From the NCBI GenBank assembly GCA_051883095.1, contig JBJETB010000094.1, positions 43,138 to 107,137 on the forward strand: DNA of 64,000 nucleotides, written 5' to 3'. Of the stretch, positions 17,103 through 24,738 are shown one piece after another; the first letter of the stretch is position 1, and every line of letters starts with the position of its first letter. Position numbers and translations under genes: made by a program. This DNA is from SUG1106 sp051883095. GTDB taxonomy: Bacteria > Bacillota > Clostridia > Peptostreptococcales > Anaerovoracaceae. The notes under the pieces were generated by a model. The model was not told where the DNA came from and did no database searches. It saw only the letters and a list, made by a program, of their open reading frames with translations.

Positions 17103-17627
17103 ATGAGTGAGAATGTATGCAAATGCAATTGCGATTGTGCCGAAAACAGAAAAGCTCAGTTCGCTGAACTTCAGCCTGTTTTAGACCAATATGCAAAGGT
17201 GCCGGGTAGTTTGATTACTATTCTGCAGAAGGCTCAGGATATTTACGGTTATCTTTCAGTAGATACCATAAACTACATATCCGAAGCTACGGGCATCAAG
17301 CCTGCAAAAATTTACGGTGTGGCTACTTTCTATGCACAGTTCAGACTGCAGCCTATAGGCAAGTATCTGATTATGCTCTGCCAGGGTACTGCATGCCACG
17401 TTAACGGTTCCGAAATGATTGAGGAAGCCGTATGTGAGTATCTGAACATACAGGACGGAGAGACCACCGATGATGGACTTTTCACACTTAACAACGTAGC
17501 ATGTCTGGGCTGCTGCTCACTGGCTCCTGTTATGATGGTAAGAAGTGCCGAGGGAGATGAAACTTACGGAAACCTTACAAAAGACAAAGTTAAGCAGATT
17601 CTCGCTGAAATCAAGGAAAGAGCATAG
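17103..17627 (+). CDS. NuoE-like thioredoxin-fold [2Fe-2S] subunit (HydC/HndA type)
   Basis: This 174-residue subunit matches the 24-kDa NuoE family: a helical N-terminal part and a thioredoxin-like ferredoxin domain whose four cluster ligands appear as CQGTAC (near residues 97-102) and CLGCC (near 138-142). In electron-bifurcating hydrogenases and related complexes it passes electrons next to the flavin of the NuoF-like subunit. An unusual Cys-rich N-terminus (CKCNCDC, residues 6-12) precedes the domain and could hold a metal; similar tails are not universal. It is the first gene of a three-gene operon and starts after GAGAGG at 17090-17095. Confidence 0.9.
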   Translation: MSENVCKCNCDCAENRKAQFAELQPVLDQYAKVPGSLITILQKAQDIYGYLSVDTINYISEATGIKPAKIYGVATFYAQFRLQPIGKYLIMLCQGTACHVNGSEMIEEAVCEYLNIQDGETTDDGLFTLNNVACLGCCSLAPVMMVRSAEGDETYGNLTKDKVKQILAEIKERA

Positions 17628-17639
17628 GAGGTGACATAG

Positions 17640-19388
17640 ATGAGAATTGTTGTAGGCGAAGGCAGCTGCGGTATCGCTACCGGAGCTAAGAAGACCGCTG
17701 CAGAATTTGAAAAGCAGATAAAAGAAAAGAACCTCGATGTTAAAGTTGACATTACAGGCTGCGTAGGTACATGTTACCTTGAACCTATCGTTGACGTTTA
17801 CGATGACAACGGCGAAATGACCAGATATGTCAAGGTTCAGCCTGACAAGGTTGCAGAAATCGTTGAAAGTCATCTTGTTAACCACAAGGTTTGTGAAGAA
17901 CAGGCTATTTCAGAGGAAGACAAGCAGTTTGTTGCAAAGCAGCAGAGAGTAGTTCTCAGAAACTGTGGCGTTATCAACCCTGAAAACATAGAAGAATACA
18001 TAGCTGTTGACGGATATAAGGCCATTGAAAAAGTCCTTACCTCAATGAAACCTGAAGAAGTTATCGAAGAGATCAAGATTTCAGGTCTGAGAGGAAGAGG
18101 CGGTGCAGGTTTCCCGACCTGGTTCAAGTGGAATGCCTGCAAGCAGAGCCCGGGCAATGAAAAGTATCTTGTATGTAATGCCGACGAAGGTGACCCGGGT
18201 GCATTCATGGACCGTTCCGTACTTGAAGGCGACCCTCATTCACTCCTCGAAGGTATGATTATAGGCGGTTATGCAATGGGAGCATCCCAGGGCGTTATAT
18301 ACTGTCGTGCTGAATATCCTCTTGCAATCAAGAGACTTGAAATCGCTATGGCTCAGGCAAGAGAGAAGGGATTCCTGGGCAAGAACATCTTCGGAAGCGG
18401 ATTCGATTTCGATATTTATATCAAGGCAGGTGCCGGCGCATTCGTATGCGGTGAAGAAACTGCTCTTATCGCTTCTCTTGAAGGTGAAAGAGGTATGCCT
18501 AGACTTAAACCTCCTTTCCCTGCTGCAAAGGGATTCTGGCAGAAGCCGACAGATATTAACAACGTAGAAACTCTTGCCAACGTTCCTTGGATTATCTACA
18601 ACGGCGGAGCTGCTTTCGGAGCTATGGGTACCGAGCAGTCAAAGGGCACCAAGGTATTCGCTCTTGCAGGAAAGATTAAGAAGGGCGGACTTGTTGAAGT
18701 TCCAATGGGACTTACATTAAGAGAAGTTATCTTCGGAATCGGCGGCGGCATCAAGAACGACAGACAGTTCAAGGCTGTACAGATGGGCGGACCTTCCGGC
18801 GGATGTATTCCTGCTGAACTTATCGATACTCCTGTTACATATGAAGACATCAATAAGACAGGCGCTATCGTAGGTTCCGGTGGTATGATCGTAATGGACG
18901 AGGATACCTGCATGGTAGATATGGCAAGATACTTCCTCAACTTCACTCGTGACGAGTCCTGCGGAAAATGTAACTACTGCCGTATCGGTACCAAGAGAAT
19001 GCTTGAGATTCTCGAAAGAATCACCAAAGGTGAAGGTCAGGACGGAGATATCGAAAAGCTGGAAGAACTGGCAATGAAGATCAAGGATGGCTCACTCTGC
19101 GGACTTGGCCAGACTGCTCCTAACCCTGTACTCACTACTCTTAAATACTTCAGAAACGAATATAAAGACCATATTTACAACCACAAGTGTACAGCACATT
19201 CATGTAAAGCTCTCATCAGCTTCAGTATTACTGACAAGTGTAAGGGATGTACGCTCTGTTCCAAGAAGTGTCCTGTTGGCGCTATCTCAGGAGAGGTTAA
19301 GGGTCAGCATGTTATCGACCAGACTAAGTGTATCAAGTGCGGCAAGTGTCTTGAGACATGCAAGTTTGGTGCAATAGAAAAAGAATAG
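17640..19388 (+). CDS. NuoF-like NADH-binding FMN/Fe-S subunit (HydB/HndC type)
   Basis: The 582 residues contain an N-terminal thioredoxin-like [2Fe-2S] domain (Cys in GEGSCGIATGA and TGCVGTC), the NuoF FMN and NADH site (GLRGRGGAGFPTWFKW near residue 150; YLVCNADEGDPGAFMDR), an SLBB domain, the N3-type [4Fe-4S] site (ESCGKCNYCRIGT plus a later Cys in SLCGLG), and a C-terminal 2x[4Fe-4S] ferredoxin (CKGCTLCSKKCP, CIKCGKCLETC). This is the layout of the flavin subunit of bifurcating [FeFe]-hydrogenases, HydABC-type formate dehydrogenases and Sporomusa-type Nfn. It oxidises or reduces NADH. GGAGGTGA at 17628-17635 precedes the ATG. Codon use is strongly biased, as in its neighbours. Confidence 0.92.
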   Translation: MRIVVGEGSCGIATGAKKTAAEFEKQIKEKNLDVKVDITGCVGTCYLEPIVDVYDDNGEMTRYVKVQPDKVAEIVESHLVNHKVCEEQAISEEDKQFVAKQQRVVLRNCGVINPENIEEYIAVDGYKAIEKVLTSMKPEEVIEEIKISGLRGRGGAGFPTWFKWNACKQSPGNEKYLVCNADEGDPGAFMDRSVLEGDPHSLLEGMIIGGYAMGASQGVIYCRAEYPLAIKRLEIAMAQAREKGFLGKNIFGSGFDFDIYIKAGAGAFVCGEETALIASLEGERGMPRLKPPFPAAKGFWQKPTDINNVETLANVPWIIYNGGAAFGAMGTEQSKGTKVFALAGKIKKGGLVEVPMGLTLREVIFGIGGGIKNDRQFKAVQMGGPSGGCIPAELIDTPVTYEDINKTGAIVGSGGMIVMDEDTCMVDMARYFLNFTRDESCGKCNYCRIGTKRMLEILERITKGEGQDGDIEKLEELAMKIKDGSLCGLGQTAPNPVLTTLKYFRNEYKDHIYNHKCTAHSCKALISFSITDKCKGCTLCSKKCPVGAISGEVKGQHVIDQTKCIKCGKCLETCKFGAIEKE

Positions 19389-19404
19389 GGGAGGAGGAAG
19401 CAAA

Positions 19405-22400
19405 ATGAATAAATTCAGATTAAATATCAACGGCAAAGAAGTTTTAGGCGTTGCCGGTCAGACTATTCTTGAAGTTGCCAAAGAGAATGACATTTATATT
19501 CCTACTCTTTGTTATGACGAAAGAACCAAGATTTACGGTTCCTGCGGACTTTGCATGTGCGAAGTAGAAGGAAACCCTAAACTGTGCAAGGCTTGCGCTA
19601 CTGAAATCGCTCCTGGCATGGTAATCAGAACTAATACAGAAAGAGTAATCGAATCAAGAAAAACCAACCTTGAGCTTTTACTTTCCAACCACGTAGGTGA
19701 CTGCAGACCTCCTTGCGTACTGGCATGCCCTGCTCATACTGACTGCCAGGGCTATGTAGGACTCATCGCCAACGGTGAATATGAAGAAGCAATCAAGCTC
19801 ATAAAGGATAAGATTCCTCTGCCTGCAGCTCTGGGAAGAGTATGTCCTCATCCTTGTGAAGAAGCTTGCAGACGCGGACTTATCGACGAGCCGATTTCAA
19901 TTCAGCAGCTTAAACGTTTTGCTGCAGACAACGACCTTGACGGAGAAGCTTTCATGCCTGAGTGCGAAGAAGACACTGGCAAGAGCGTAGCTATTATCGG
20001 TGGCGGCCCTATGGGTCTTTCCGCAGCATATTTCCTGAGACAGATGGGACACGCAGTGACTATCTTCGAAGCAATGCCTAAGGCAGGCGGTATGCTTAGA
20101 TATGGTATTCCTGAATACAGACTTCCTAAGGCTGTTCTGGACGAAGAAATCGCTACCATCGAAGCCATGGGTGTTGAAATCGTCACTAATACCAAGATCG
20201 GTGAGGATATTCCTTTTGAAACTGTTCAGGAAGATTTTGACGCAGTTCTTCTTGGTATCGGTGCATGGGTATCCACAGGTGTAGGATGTCCTGGAGAAGA
20301 CGCTGAAGGCGTTATCGGCGGTATTGATTTCCTGAGAAAGGTTGTAAGAAACGAAGAAATAAAGCTTGGCGAAAAGGTTGCTATCGTCGGAGGCGGAAAC
20401 ACCGCTATGGACGCCTGCAGAACTGCAGTAAGACTGGGTGCCAAGGAAGTTTACAACATTTACAGAAGAACCAAGGACGAAATGCCTGCTGATATGGTAG
20501 AAATCGAAGAGGCAGAAGAAGAAGGCGTAATCTTCAAGAACCTGACCAACCCTCTTGAAGTTGTCAAGGATGAAAACGGTCATGTAAAGGAAGTTGTTCT
20601 TCAGGTAATGGAACTTGGTGAACCTGATGCTTCCGGAAGAAGAAAGCCTATTCCTGTAGAAGGAAAGACAGAGACTCTTCCTATCGATACCATGATTCTT
20701 GCCATCGGTCAGGCAGTAGACGCTTCCATGTTTGACTGCGACAAGACAAGAAAGAATGCAATCGCATACGATCCTGATACATTCATGACCAGCATTTCTG
20801 GCGTATTTGCCGGCGGTGACTGCGGTAACGACAAGATCTCCATCGCAGTTGAAGCTATCGCTGATGCAAAGAAGGTATCAGACATTATAGACGCTTACCT
20901 TTACGGTGAACACATTAAATACGAAAAACCGTATGTAGTTGAAAGAGACGACATCACAGAAAAGACTTTCGAAGATAGAGAGAGAATGTGCAGACCTGAA
21001 CTTCCGCAGCTCAGCGCAGAAGAAAGAAAGGACAACTTCACTGAGGTTATCCCTTGCGCATATACAGAAGAACAGGCAGAAGCAGAAGCACACAGATGTC
21101 TTGAATGCGGATGCCACGACTACTACGAATGTAAGCTTATCGACCTTGCAAACCAGTACGATGTGCATCCTGAAAGATTTGCCGGCGAAAAGCACGCTAT
21201 CGAGTTCGAGGATAATCATCCGTTCATCGTAAGAGACCCTAACAAGTGTATCCTCTGCGGACTTTGCGTAAGAGTCTGTGACGAGGTTATGGGTGTAGGA
21301 GCTCTCGGACTTGTAAACAGAGGTTTCGATACGGTAGTTAAGCCTAATATGGAAAAACCGCTTGCTGAATCCGGATGTATTTCCTGCGGTCAGTGTGTAA
21401 GCGTTTGTCCTACAGGCGCTCTCCAGGAAAGAACTACTATGATTAAGGAAACTCCTGTAAGAACTGAGGAAACTCTTACTACATGCTCATACTGCTCCGT
21501 AGGCTGCTCACTGAAGCTGGAAAGCTGCGGCGACATGCTTATCAAGGCTAACCCTGACAAGGAAGGCGCTGTAAACAAGGGTCTCCTCTGTGGTAAGGGC
21601 AAGTGGGGATTTGACTGCTCAATGCTTGAAGATAAGCTTGAAGATCCTTTCGTTAAGGAAGACGGCAGATTCAGAGAAGCTGATTACCACGAAGCTCTGG
21701 TACTGGTTGCAAAGAGATGCCAGACCATCGGAGCCAAGTACGGAAAGGATGCTATCGCAGTTTCGATTTCCGACAGATATACAAACGAAGAAGCCTATGC
21801 ACTCAAGAAGATGGCAGAGGTTATGGGAGCAAAGGTTCTCTGCATGAACAACAGAGCTAACGGACTCGAAAAAGTTCTTGGCTTCGATGCTTCCCCTAAC
21901 ACCATCGACGAACTGCTTTCAACCAATGTAATCTTAAAGGTTGGTTTCAAGGATGAAAACTCCAGAGTAATCGCTCTTAAGATGAAACAGGCTACAGAAG
22001 CAGGTGCTAAGGTTATCGATGTATGCAGCTGTGAAAACGACCTTGGATTACTTAAGGAAATCGCAAAAGCTATCGTTGACAGCGGCAAGGCTAAGAAGGC
22101 TGCAGGCTACGATGAATTCGCTGCATCCCTTGCTGATGTTAAGGTTTCAGATGAAGCTAAGGCTATTGCAGATGCTTACATGGGAGCTAAGAAGGCTATG
22201 ATCGTATTCCAGCAGAATGTTCTTTCAGTAGAAGCTGCTGAGCTTGTTGGCGACATTGCAATGATTTCCGGTCACATCGGAACTCCTCGTGACGGTATCC
22301 TTCTGGTTAAGGCTAAGAACAACTCACAGGGTCTTGTTGATATGGGCATCACTGCCGGCAAGGAAGCTCTTGAAGGCGTTAAAGCTCTGGTCGTATTCGG

Positions 22401-22866
22401 CGAAAATGCTGACATTGACACCGAAGGTCTTGAATTCCTGGCAGTATGCGATACTCACATGACTGAGCTTGCTGCAAAGGCAGACGTGGTTCTTCCTGGA
22501 ACAGGTTTTGCTTCAACCAACGGTACATACACCAACACTGAAAGAAGACTTCAGCTTGTTGAGGCTGCTATCGATGAAGGTATCTTCCTGTCCAACTGGG
22601 AAATCGCTGATGAAATTGCAAACATCTTCGAAGAAGAATTCGGTTGGGAAGACACAGATGACATTTCCGACGAAATGGCTGATGAAGTTCCTGCTTACAG
22701 ATATGCTGTTATCGGCGAAGTTCTTGGCGGCGCACTTAAGCCGACAGAAAACGCTGAGCTTGTTGTAGTATGTGACGGTGCAATGGTTGACGAATTACCT
22801 TGCACAGACAGCCTGATGCAGATGATTGCAGACAGACTTCCGAAGCCTGCAAATCCGACAGCATAA
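19405..22866 (+). CDS. Giant fusion oxidoreductase: ferredoxin, GltD/NfnB-like flavoprotein, ferredoxins and NuoG-like domain
   Basis: At 1153 residues this is a fusion. In order: a plant-type [2Fe-2S] domain (1-75; CGLCMC); a GltD-type N-terminal Fe-S domain with many Cys (100-180); FAD-binding VAIIGGGPMGLSAA near 197 and pyridine-nucleotide-binding VAIVGGGNTAMDA near 327, ending FAGGDCGNDKIS; a Cys-rich linker (CLECGC); a 2x[4Fe-4S] ferredoxin (CILCGLCVRVC, CISCGQCVSVC; 610-680); a molybdopterin-type Fe4S4 domain (CSYCSVGC, near 694); and a NuoG-like domain to the end. Where formate dehydrogenases carry catalytic Cys/Sec the local sequence is VLCMNNRANG, and the domain is much shorter than in FDH, so Mo/W catalysis is unlikely. 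With the NuoE/NuoF subunits it could be a ferredoxin:NAD(P) bifurcating transhydrogenase, similar to Sporomusa-type Nfn. No hydrogenase gene is adjacent. GGGGAGGAGG precedes the ATG. Confidence 0.85.
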   Translation: MNKFRLNINGKEVLGVAGQTILEVAKENDIYIPTLCYDERTKIYGSCGLCMCEVEGNPKLCKACATEIAPGMVIRTNTERVIESRKTNLELLLSNHVGDCRPPCVLACPAHTDCQGYVGLIANGEYEEAIKLIKDKIPLPAALGRVCPHPCEEACRRGLIDEPISIQQLKRFAADNDLDGEAFMPECEEDTGKSVAIIGGGPMGLSAAYFLRQMGHAVTIFEAMPKAGGMLRYGIPEYRLPKAVLDEEIATIEAMGVEIVTNTKIGEDIPFETVQEDFDAVLLGIGAWVSTGVGCPGEDAEGVIGGIDFLRKVVRNEEIKLGEKVAIVGGGNTAMDACRTAVRLGAKEVYNIYRRTKDEMPADMVEIEEAEEEGVIFKNLTNPLEVVKDENGHVKEVVLQVMELGEPDASGRRKPIPVEGKTETLPIDTMILAIGQAVDASMFDCDKTRKNAIAYDPDTFMTSISGVFAGGDCGNDKISIAVEAIADAKKVSDIIDAYLYGEHIKYEKPYVVERDDITEKTFEDRERMCRPELPQLSAEERKDNFTEVIPCAYTEEQAEAEAHRCLECGCHDYYECKLIDLANQYDVHPERFAGEKHAIEFEDNHPFIVRDPNKCILCGLCVRVCDEVMGVGALGLVNRGFDTVVKPNMEKPLAESGCISCGQCVSVCPTGALQERTTMIKETPVRTEETLTTCSYCSVGCSLKLESCGDMLIKANPDKEGAVNKGLLCGKGKWGFDCSMLEDKLEDPFVKEDGRFREADYHEALVLVAKRCQTIGAKYGKDAIAVSISDRYTNEEAYALKKMAEVMGAKVLCMNNRANGLEKVLGFDASPNTIDELLSTNVILKVGFKDENSRVIALKMKQATEAGAKVIDVCSCENDLGLLKEIAKAIVDSGKAKKAAGYDEFAASLADVKVSDEAKAIADAYMGAKKAMIVFQQNVLSVEAAELVGDIAMISGHIGTPRDGILLVKAKNNSQGLVDMGITAGKEALEGVKALVVFGENADIDTEGLEFLAVCDTHMTELAAKADVVLPGTGFASTNGTYTNTERRLQLVEAAIDEGIFLSNWEIADEIANIFEEEFGWEDTDDISDEMADEVPAYRYAVIGEVLGGALKPTENAELVVVCDGAMVDELPCTDSLMQMIADRLPKPANPTA

Positions 22867-22920
22867 TCGGACCTAAATTAAATATCAGGACTGCGGCGTA
22901 ACATAGTCGCGGTTGGACGG

Positions 22921-22958
22921 CCGCCTCCCTGGGATTATGGTTTCGGGGAGGCGGTTTT
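22921..22958 (+). terminator. Rho-independent terminator after the oxidoreductase operon
   Basis: CCGCCTCCC (22921-22929) pairs with GGGAGGCGG (22946-22954), a 9-bp GC-rich stem, followed by TTTTGT. It is 55 bp after the last gene of the operon. Confidence 0.88.
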
Positions 22959-23010
22959 GTGCTTTCTAAAGGTGAATTTTGTGCTTTTATTTGTACTATG
23001 TCTGTGCTAT

Positions 23011-23265
23011 GTTGTATAAAACTTAATATAATCTGATTTATTACAGCATTCCTTACATTTTAATCCATTCAAATGCTTATACAGAGGCCTGATGTTGTAA
23101 GAGATATCTTTTATCTTTATTTTGTACAACGCTAATTATGGTTAGGTTGTAGAATCATAAGCTTTTGCTAAAAAAGTACAACATTCTTTGGTTTGACAGG
23201 CTTGGCTGAGGTGGCTAGAGAAGGAGATGTTGTTTTTTCAAACTTATTTTACGATTTCGTACAAC
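23011..23265. repeat. Helically phased array of four 37-bp GTTGT/ACAAC dyads
   Basis: Three copies of an interrupted palindrome start GTTGT(A/T) and end GTACAAC exactly 30 bp later: 23094-23130, 23146-23182 and 23229-23265. A degenerate fourth copy (GTTGTA at 23011, TTACAGC at 23041) keeps the same 30-bp offset. Copy starts are 83, 52 and 83 bp apart, so the set is symmetric about 23138 and repeats at 135 bp. The 30-bp half-site offset is a little under 3 helical turns and the copy spacings are close to 5 and 8, so half-sites fall on roughly one helix face. Sequence between half-sites is not conserved, arguing for protein binding rather than an RNA fold. The last copy covers a promoter spacer. 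Confidence 0.75.
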
Positions 23266-23276
23266 TGTGATATAAT
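23248..23276 (+). promoter_or_regulatory. Promoter overlapped by the fourth dyad
   Basis: TTTACG (23248-23253) and a perfect TATAAT (23271-23276) are 17 bp apart. The GTACAAC half-site at 23259-23265 lies inside the spacer. It would drive the GNAT gene at 23426 with a leader of about 140 bases. Confidence 0.65.
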
Positions 23277-23320
23277 CTGTTTAACAAAAAAGAAATGAAT
23301 CTGCATGTATTCACAGGCTG

Positions 23321-23416
23321 ATGGCACTGGAAGGCGCAATTCAAGGTGTAAAAAAATCAATGTTGTCAGATGAAGTAAAAGCCGATTTAAAAGAATTCTA
23401 TAAAAATCACAAATGA
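23321..23416 (+). CDS. Possible 31-residue peptide or gene remnant
   Basis: An ATG at 23321 opens 31 codons, rich in Lys and acidic residues (ending KEFYKNHK), stopping 9 bp before the GNAT start. The open frame extends upstream of the ATG to about 23291 (ESACIHRLMALEG), so it looks more like the tail of a degraded gene than a designed peptide. No ribosome site precedes the ATG clearly. Unrecognised; it could act only as a leader for the GNAT gene. Confidence 0.25.
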   Translation: MALEGAIQGVKKSMLSDEVKADLKEFYKNHK

Positions 23417-23425
23417 AGGTCAACT

Positions 23426-23905
23426 ATGATTATCAGAAAATACGTCTCTGAAGACTGCAAACAGCTTGCAGATCTATTTTATGAAACTGTCCACAGCGTC
23501 AATGCAAAGGACTATACAAGTGAACAGCTTTATGCATGGGCAGATGGAAGTGCAGATTTAGAAAAGTGGGATAAATCCTTTCTCGCGCATTACACGATAG
23601 TAGCTGTTAATGACAACTGTATTGTCGGATTTGGTGATATTGACAGAACCGGGTATCTTGATATGTTGTTTGTTCATAAGGATTATCAGGGGCAAGGCAT
23701 CGCATCTGCCATTTGTGACAGACTTGAAGAAACCATTACAACAGATAAGATAACAACTCATGCTTCCATTACGGCGAAACACTTTTTTGAGAGAAGAGGT
23801 TATAAGTCAGTTAAAGAACAGCAGGTAATCAGAAATGGAATACAATTAACTAATTATGTTATGGAGAAACAGAAACAGCAACAGCACGTTGCTTTGCTTC
23901 CATAG
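23426..23905 (+). CDS. GNAT-family N-acetyltransferase
   Basis: This 159-residue protein has the GNAT fold: a first strand MIIRKYVSEDC, the core strand YLDMLFVHKDY followed by the acetyl-CoA pyrophosphate loop QGQGIASAICDRL near residues 91-103, and a C-terminal FFERRGYKSVKEQQV segment. The substrate cannot be told. It resembles stand-alone acetyltransferases that often sit beside small regulators in accessory regions. AAGG at 23415-23418 precedes the ATG at 23426. The upstream dyad array and the XRE gene 52 bp downstream suggest it is the regulated output of a small local circuit. Confidence 0.85.
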   Translation: MIIRKYVSEDCKQLADLFYETVHSVNAKDYTSEQLYAWADGSADLEKWDKSFLAHYTIVAVNDNCIVGFGDIDRTGYLDMLFVHKDYQGQGIASAICDRLEETITTDKITTHASITAKHFFERRGYKSVKEQQVIRNGIQLTNYVMEKQKQQQHVALLP

Positions 23906-23957
23906 AAGGTAATAGTATAATGACACTAATGACTATACAAATAAGGTGGTGTTTTAT

Positions 23958-24401
23958 ATGGAAACAAAAGATGTTATATTGGAACTGAGAACTAAAAACG
24001 GCTTATCTCAGGATGAACTGGCAGAAAAAGTGTATGTTACCCGTCAGGCTGTGTCACGCTGGGAAAACGGCGAAACTGTGCCTAACACAGAGACTCTGAA
24101 ACTGCTGTCGAAACTTTTTGATGTGTCTATAAATACACTCTTAGGCTCACCACGAAAGCTGATATGTCAGTGCTGCGGCATGCCTCTGGATGATTCGACT
24201 ATCAGCAAAGAAACTGAAGGCACATTTAACGAGGAATACTGCAAGTGGTGCTATACAGATGGAAAATTTGTTTACAAAAGCCTCGATGAGCTTACTGATT
24301 TCCTGGTAGAACATATGTCAAACGAAAGCTGGCCTCCTGATCAGGCAAGAGCATATTTTGAAGAACAGCTGCCAAAGCTGAATCACTGGCAAAAAAAGTA
24401 A
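23958..24401 (+). CDS. XRE-family regulator with C-terminal zinc ribbon
   Basis: The 147-residue protein has an N-terminal HTH (LRTKNGLSQDELAEKVYVTRQ, then AVSRWENGE, residues 8-40) and, after a linker, a Cys-rich domain with CQCCGMPLDD (near 71-80) and CKWC (near 95-98), matching putative zinc-ribbon domains found fused to XRE HTHs. The ATG at 23958 was chosen because AAGGTGG at 23944-23950 makes a good ribosome site; a GTG at 23946 lies inside that site. It probably binds DNA near itself; the GTTGT/ACAAC array is one candidate target. A metal- or redox-dependent role is inference from the ribbon only. Confidence 0.82.
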   Translation: METKDVILELRTKNGLSQDELAEKVYVTRQAVSRWENGETVPNTETLKLLSKLFDVSINTLLGSPRKLICQCCGMPLDDSTISKETEGTFNEEYCKWCYTDGKFVYKSLDELTDFLVEHMSNESWPPDQARAYFEEQLPKLNHWQKK

Positions 24402-24454
24402 AAAAATAATTAAAAAAATTTTGGACAAAAATTAAATTCCTTGTAACCTTTTAC

Positions 24455-24485
24455 TTCGCTAAATTGATTATATTGTGTAAGCGAA
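24455..24485. promoter_or_regulatory. Inverted repeat upstream of the 24-residue lipoprotein
   Basis: TTCGCT (24455-24460) and AGCGAA (24480-24485) flank an AT-rich centre containing TTATATT, a possible -10. The arrangement resembles an operator around a promoter; no convincing -35 box at 17 bp is present. Confidence 0.35.
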
Positions 24486-24543
24486 AACAAACAATAAACG
24501 CAGAATCAAAAAAGCAAAGCAAACAGAAAGAGAGGAATTTAAC

Positions 24544-24618
24544 ATGAAAAACTTATTACCATTATTATTAGTAGCATGCATTATGTTAGGACTCTCCGCT
24601 TGCGGTACTTTAGTTTAG
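24544..24618 (+). CDS. 24-residue lipoprotein-like peptide
   Basis: This tiny ORF encodes Met-Lys-Asn, a hydrophobic run of about 14 residues and a lipobox LSAC with Cys20, followed by only GTLV. It has a strong ribosome site (AGAGAGGA at 24530-24537, 6 bp before the ATG) and a good terminator 45 bp after its stop, so it looks like a genuine monocistronic gene despite its size. Lipoprotein signal peptidase would release a signal peptide of 19 residues and leave a five-residue lipopeptide in the membrane. Possible roles are a peptide signal (like enterococcal pheromones cut from lipoprotein leaders), an entericidin-like peptide or a remnant; none is proven. Too small for ordinary gene callers. 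Confidence 0.6.
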   Translation: MKNLLPLLLVACIMLGLSACGTLV

Positions 24619-24662
24619 AATAAAGTAATCAAAAGGGGAAGTTGCATAATAAGAGCGATCGA

Positions 24663-24690
24663 GGGCGTTCCTTGCGGAATGTCCTTTTTT
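24663..24690 (+). terminator. Rho-independent terminator after the small lipoprotein
   Basis: GGGCGTTCC (24663-24671) pairs with GGAATGTCC (24676-24684) through nine pairs including two G-U, around a TTGC tetraloop, followed by six T. Confidence 0.85.
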
Positions 24691-24738
24691 CGTGTATAAT
24701 TCAGGTGTGACCGATTTAAGGCCATGAGAGGTGATACT

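Larger units (their letters stand above)
22959..23425. other. Gene-poor accessory stretch
   Basis: No substantial reading frame is present here. The stretch holds an AT-rich array of four GTTGT/ACAAC dyads (23011-23265), a promoter (23248-23276) and one 31-codon ORF (23321-23416) of doubtful status. No tRNA, transposase or riboswitch fold was recognised. Confidence 0.7.

Noticed and set aside
23011..23265. Integron attC sites or recombination sites in the GTTGT/ACAAC array
   Set aside because: attC cores are GTTRRRY and RYYYAAC; here GTTGTA/GTACAAC break the pattern, arms are only six to seven bases, and no integrase or cassette structure is adjacent.
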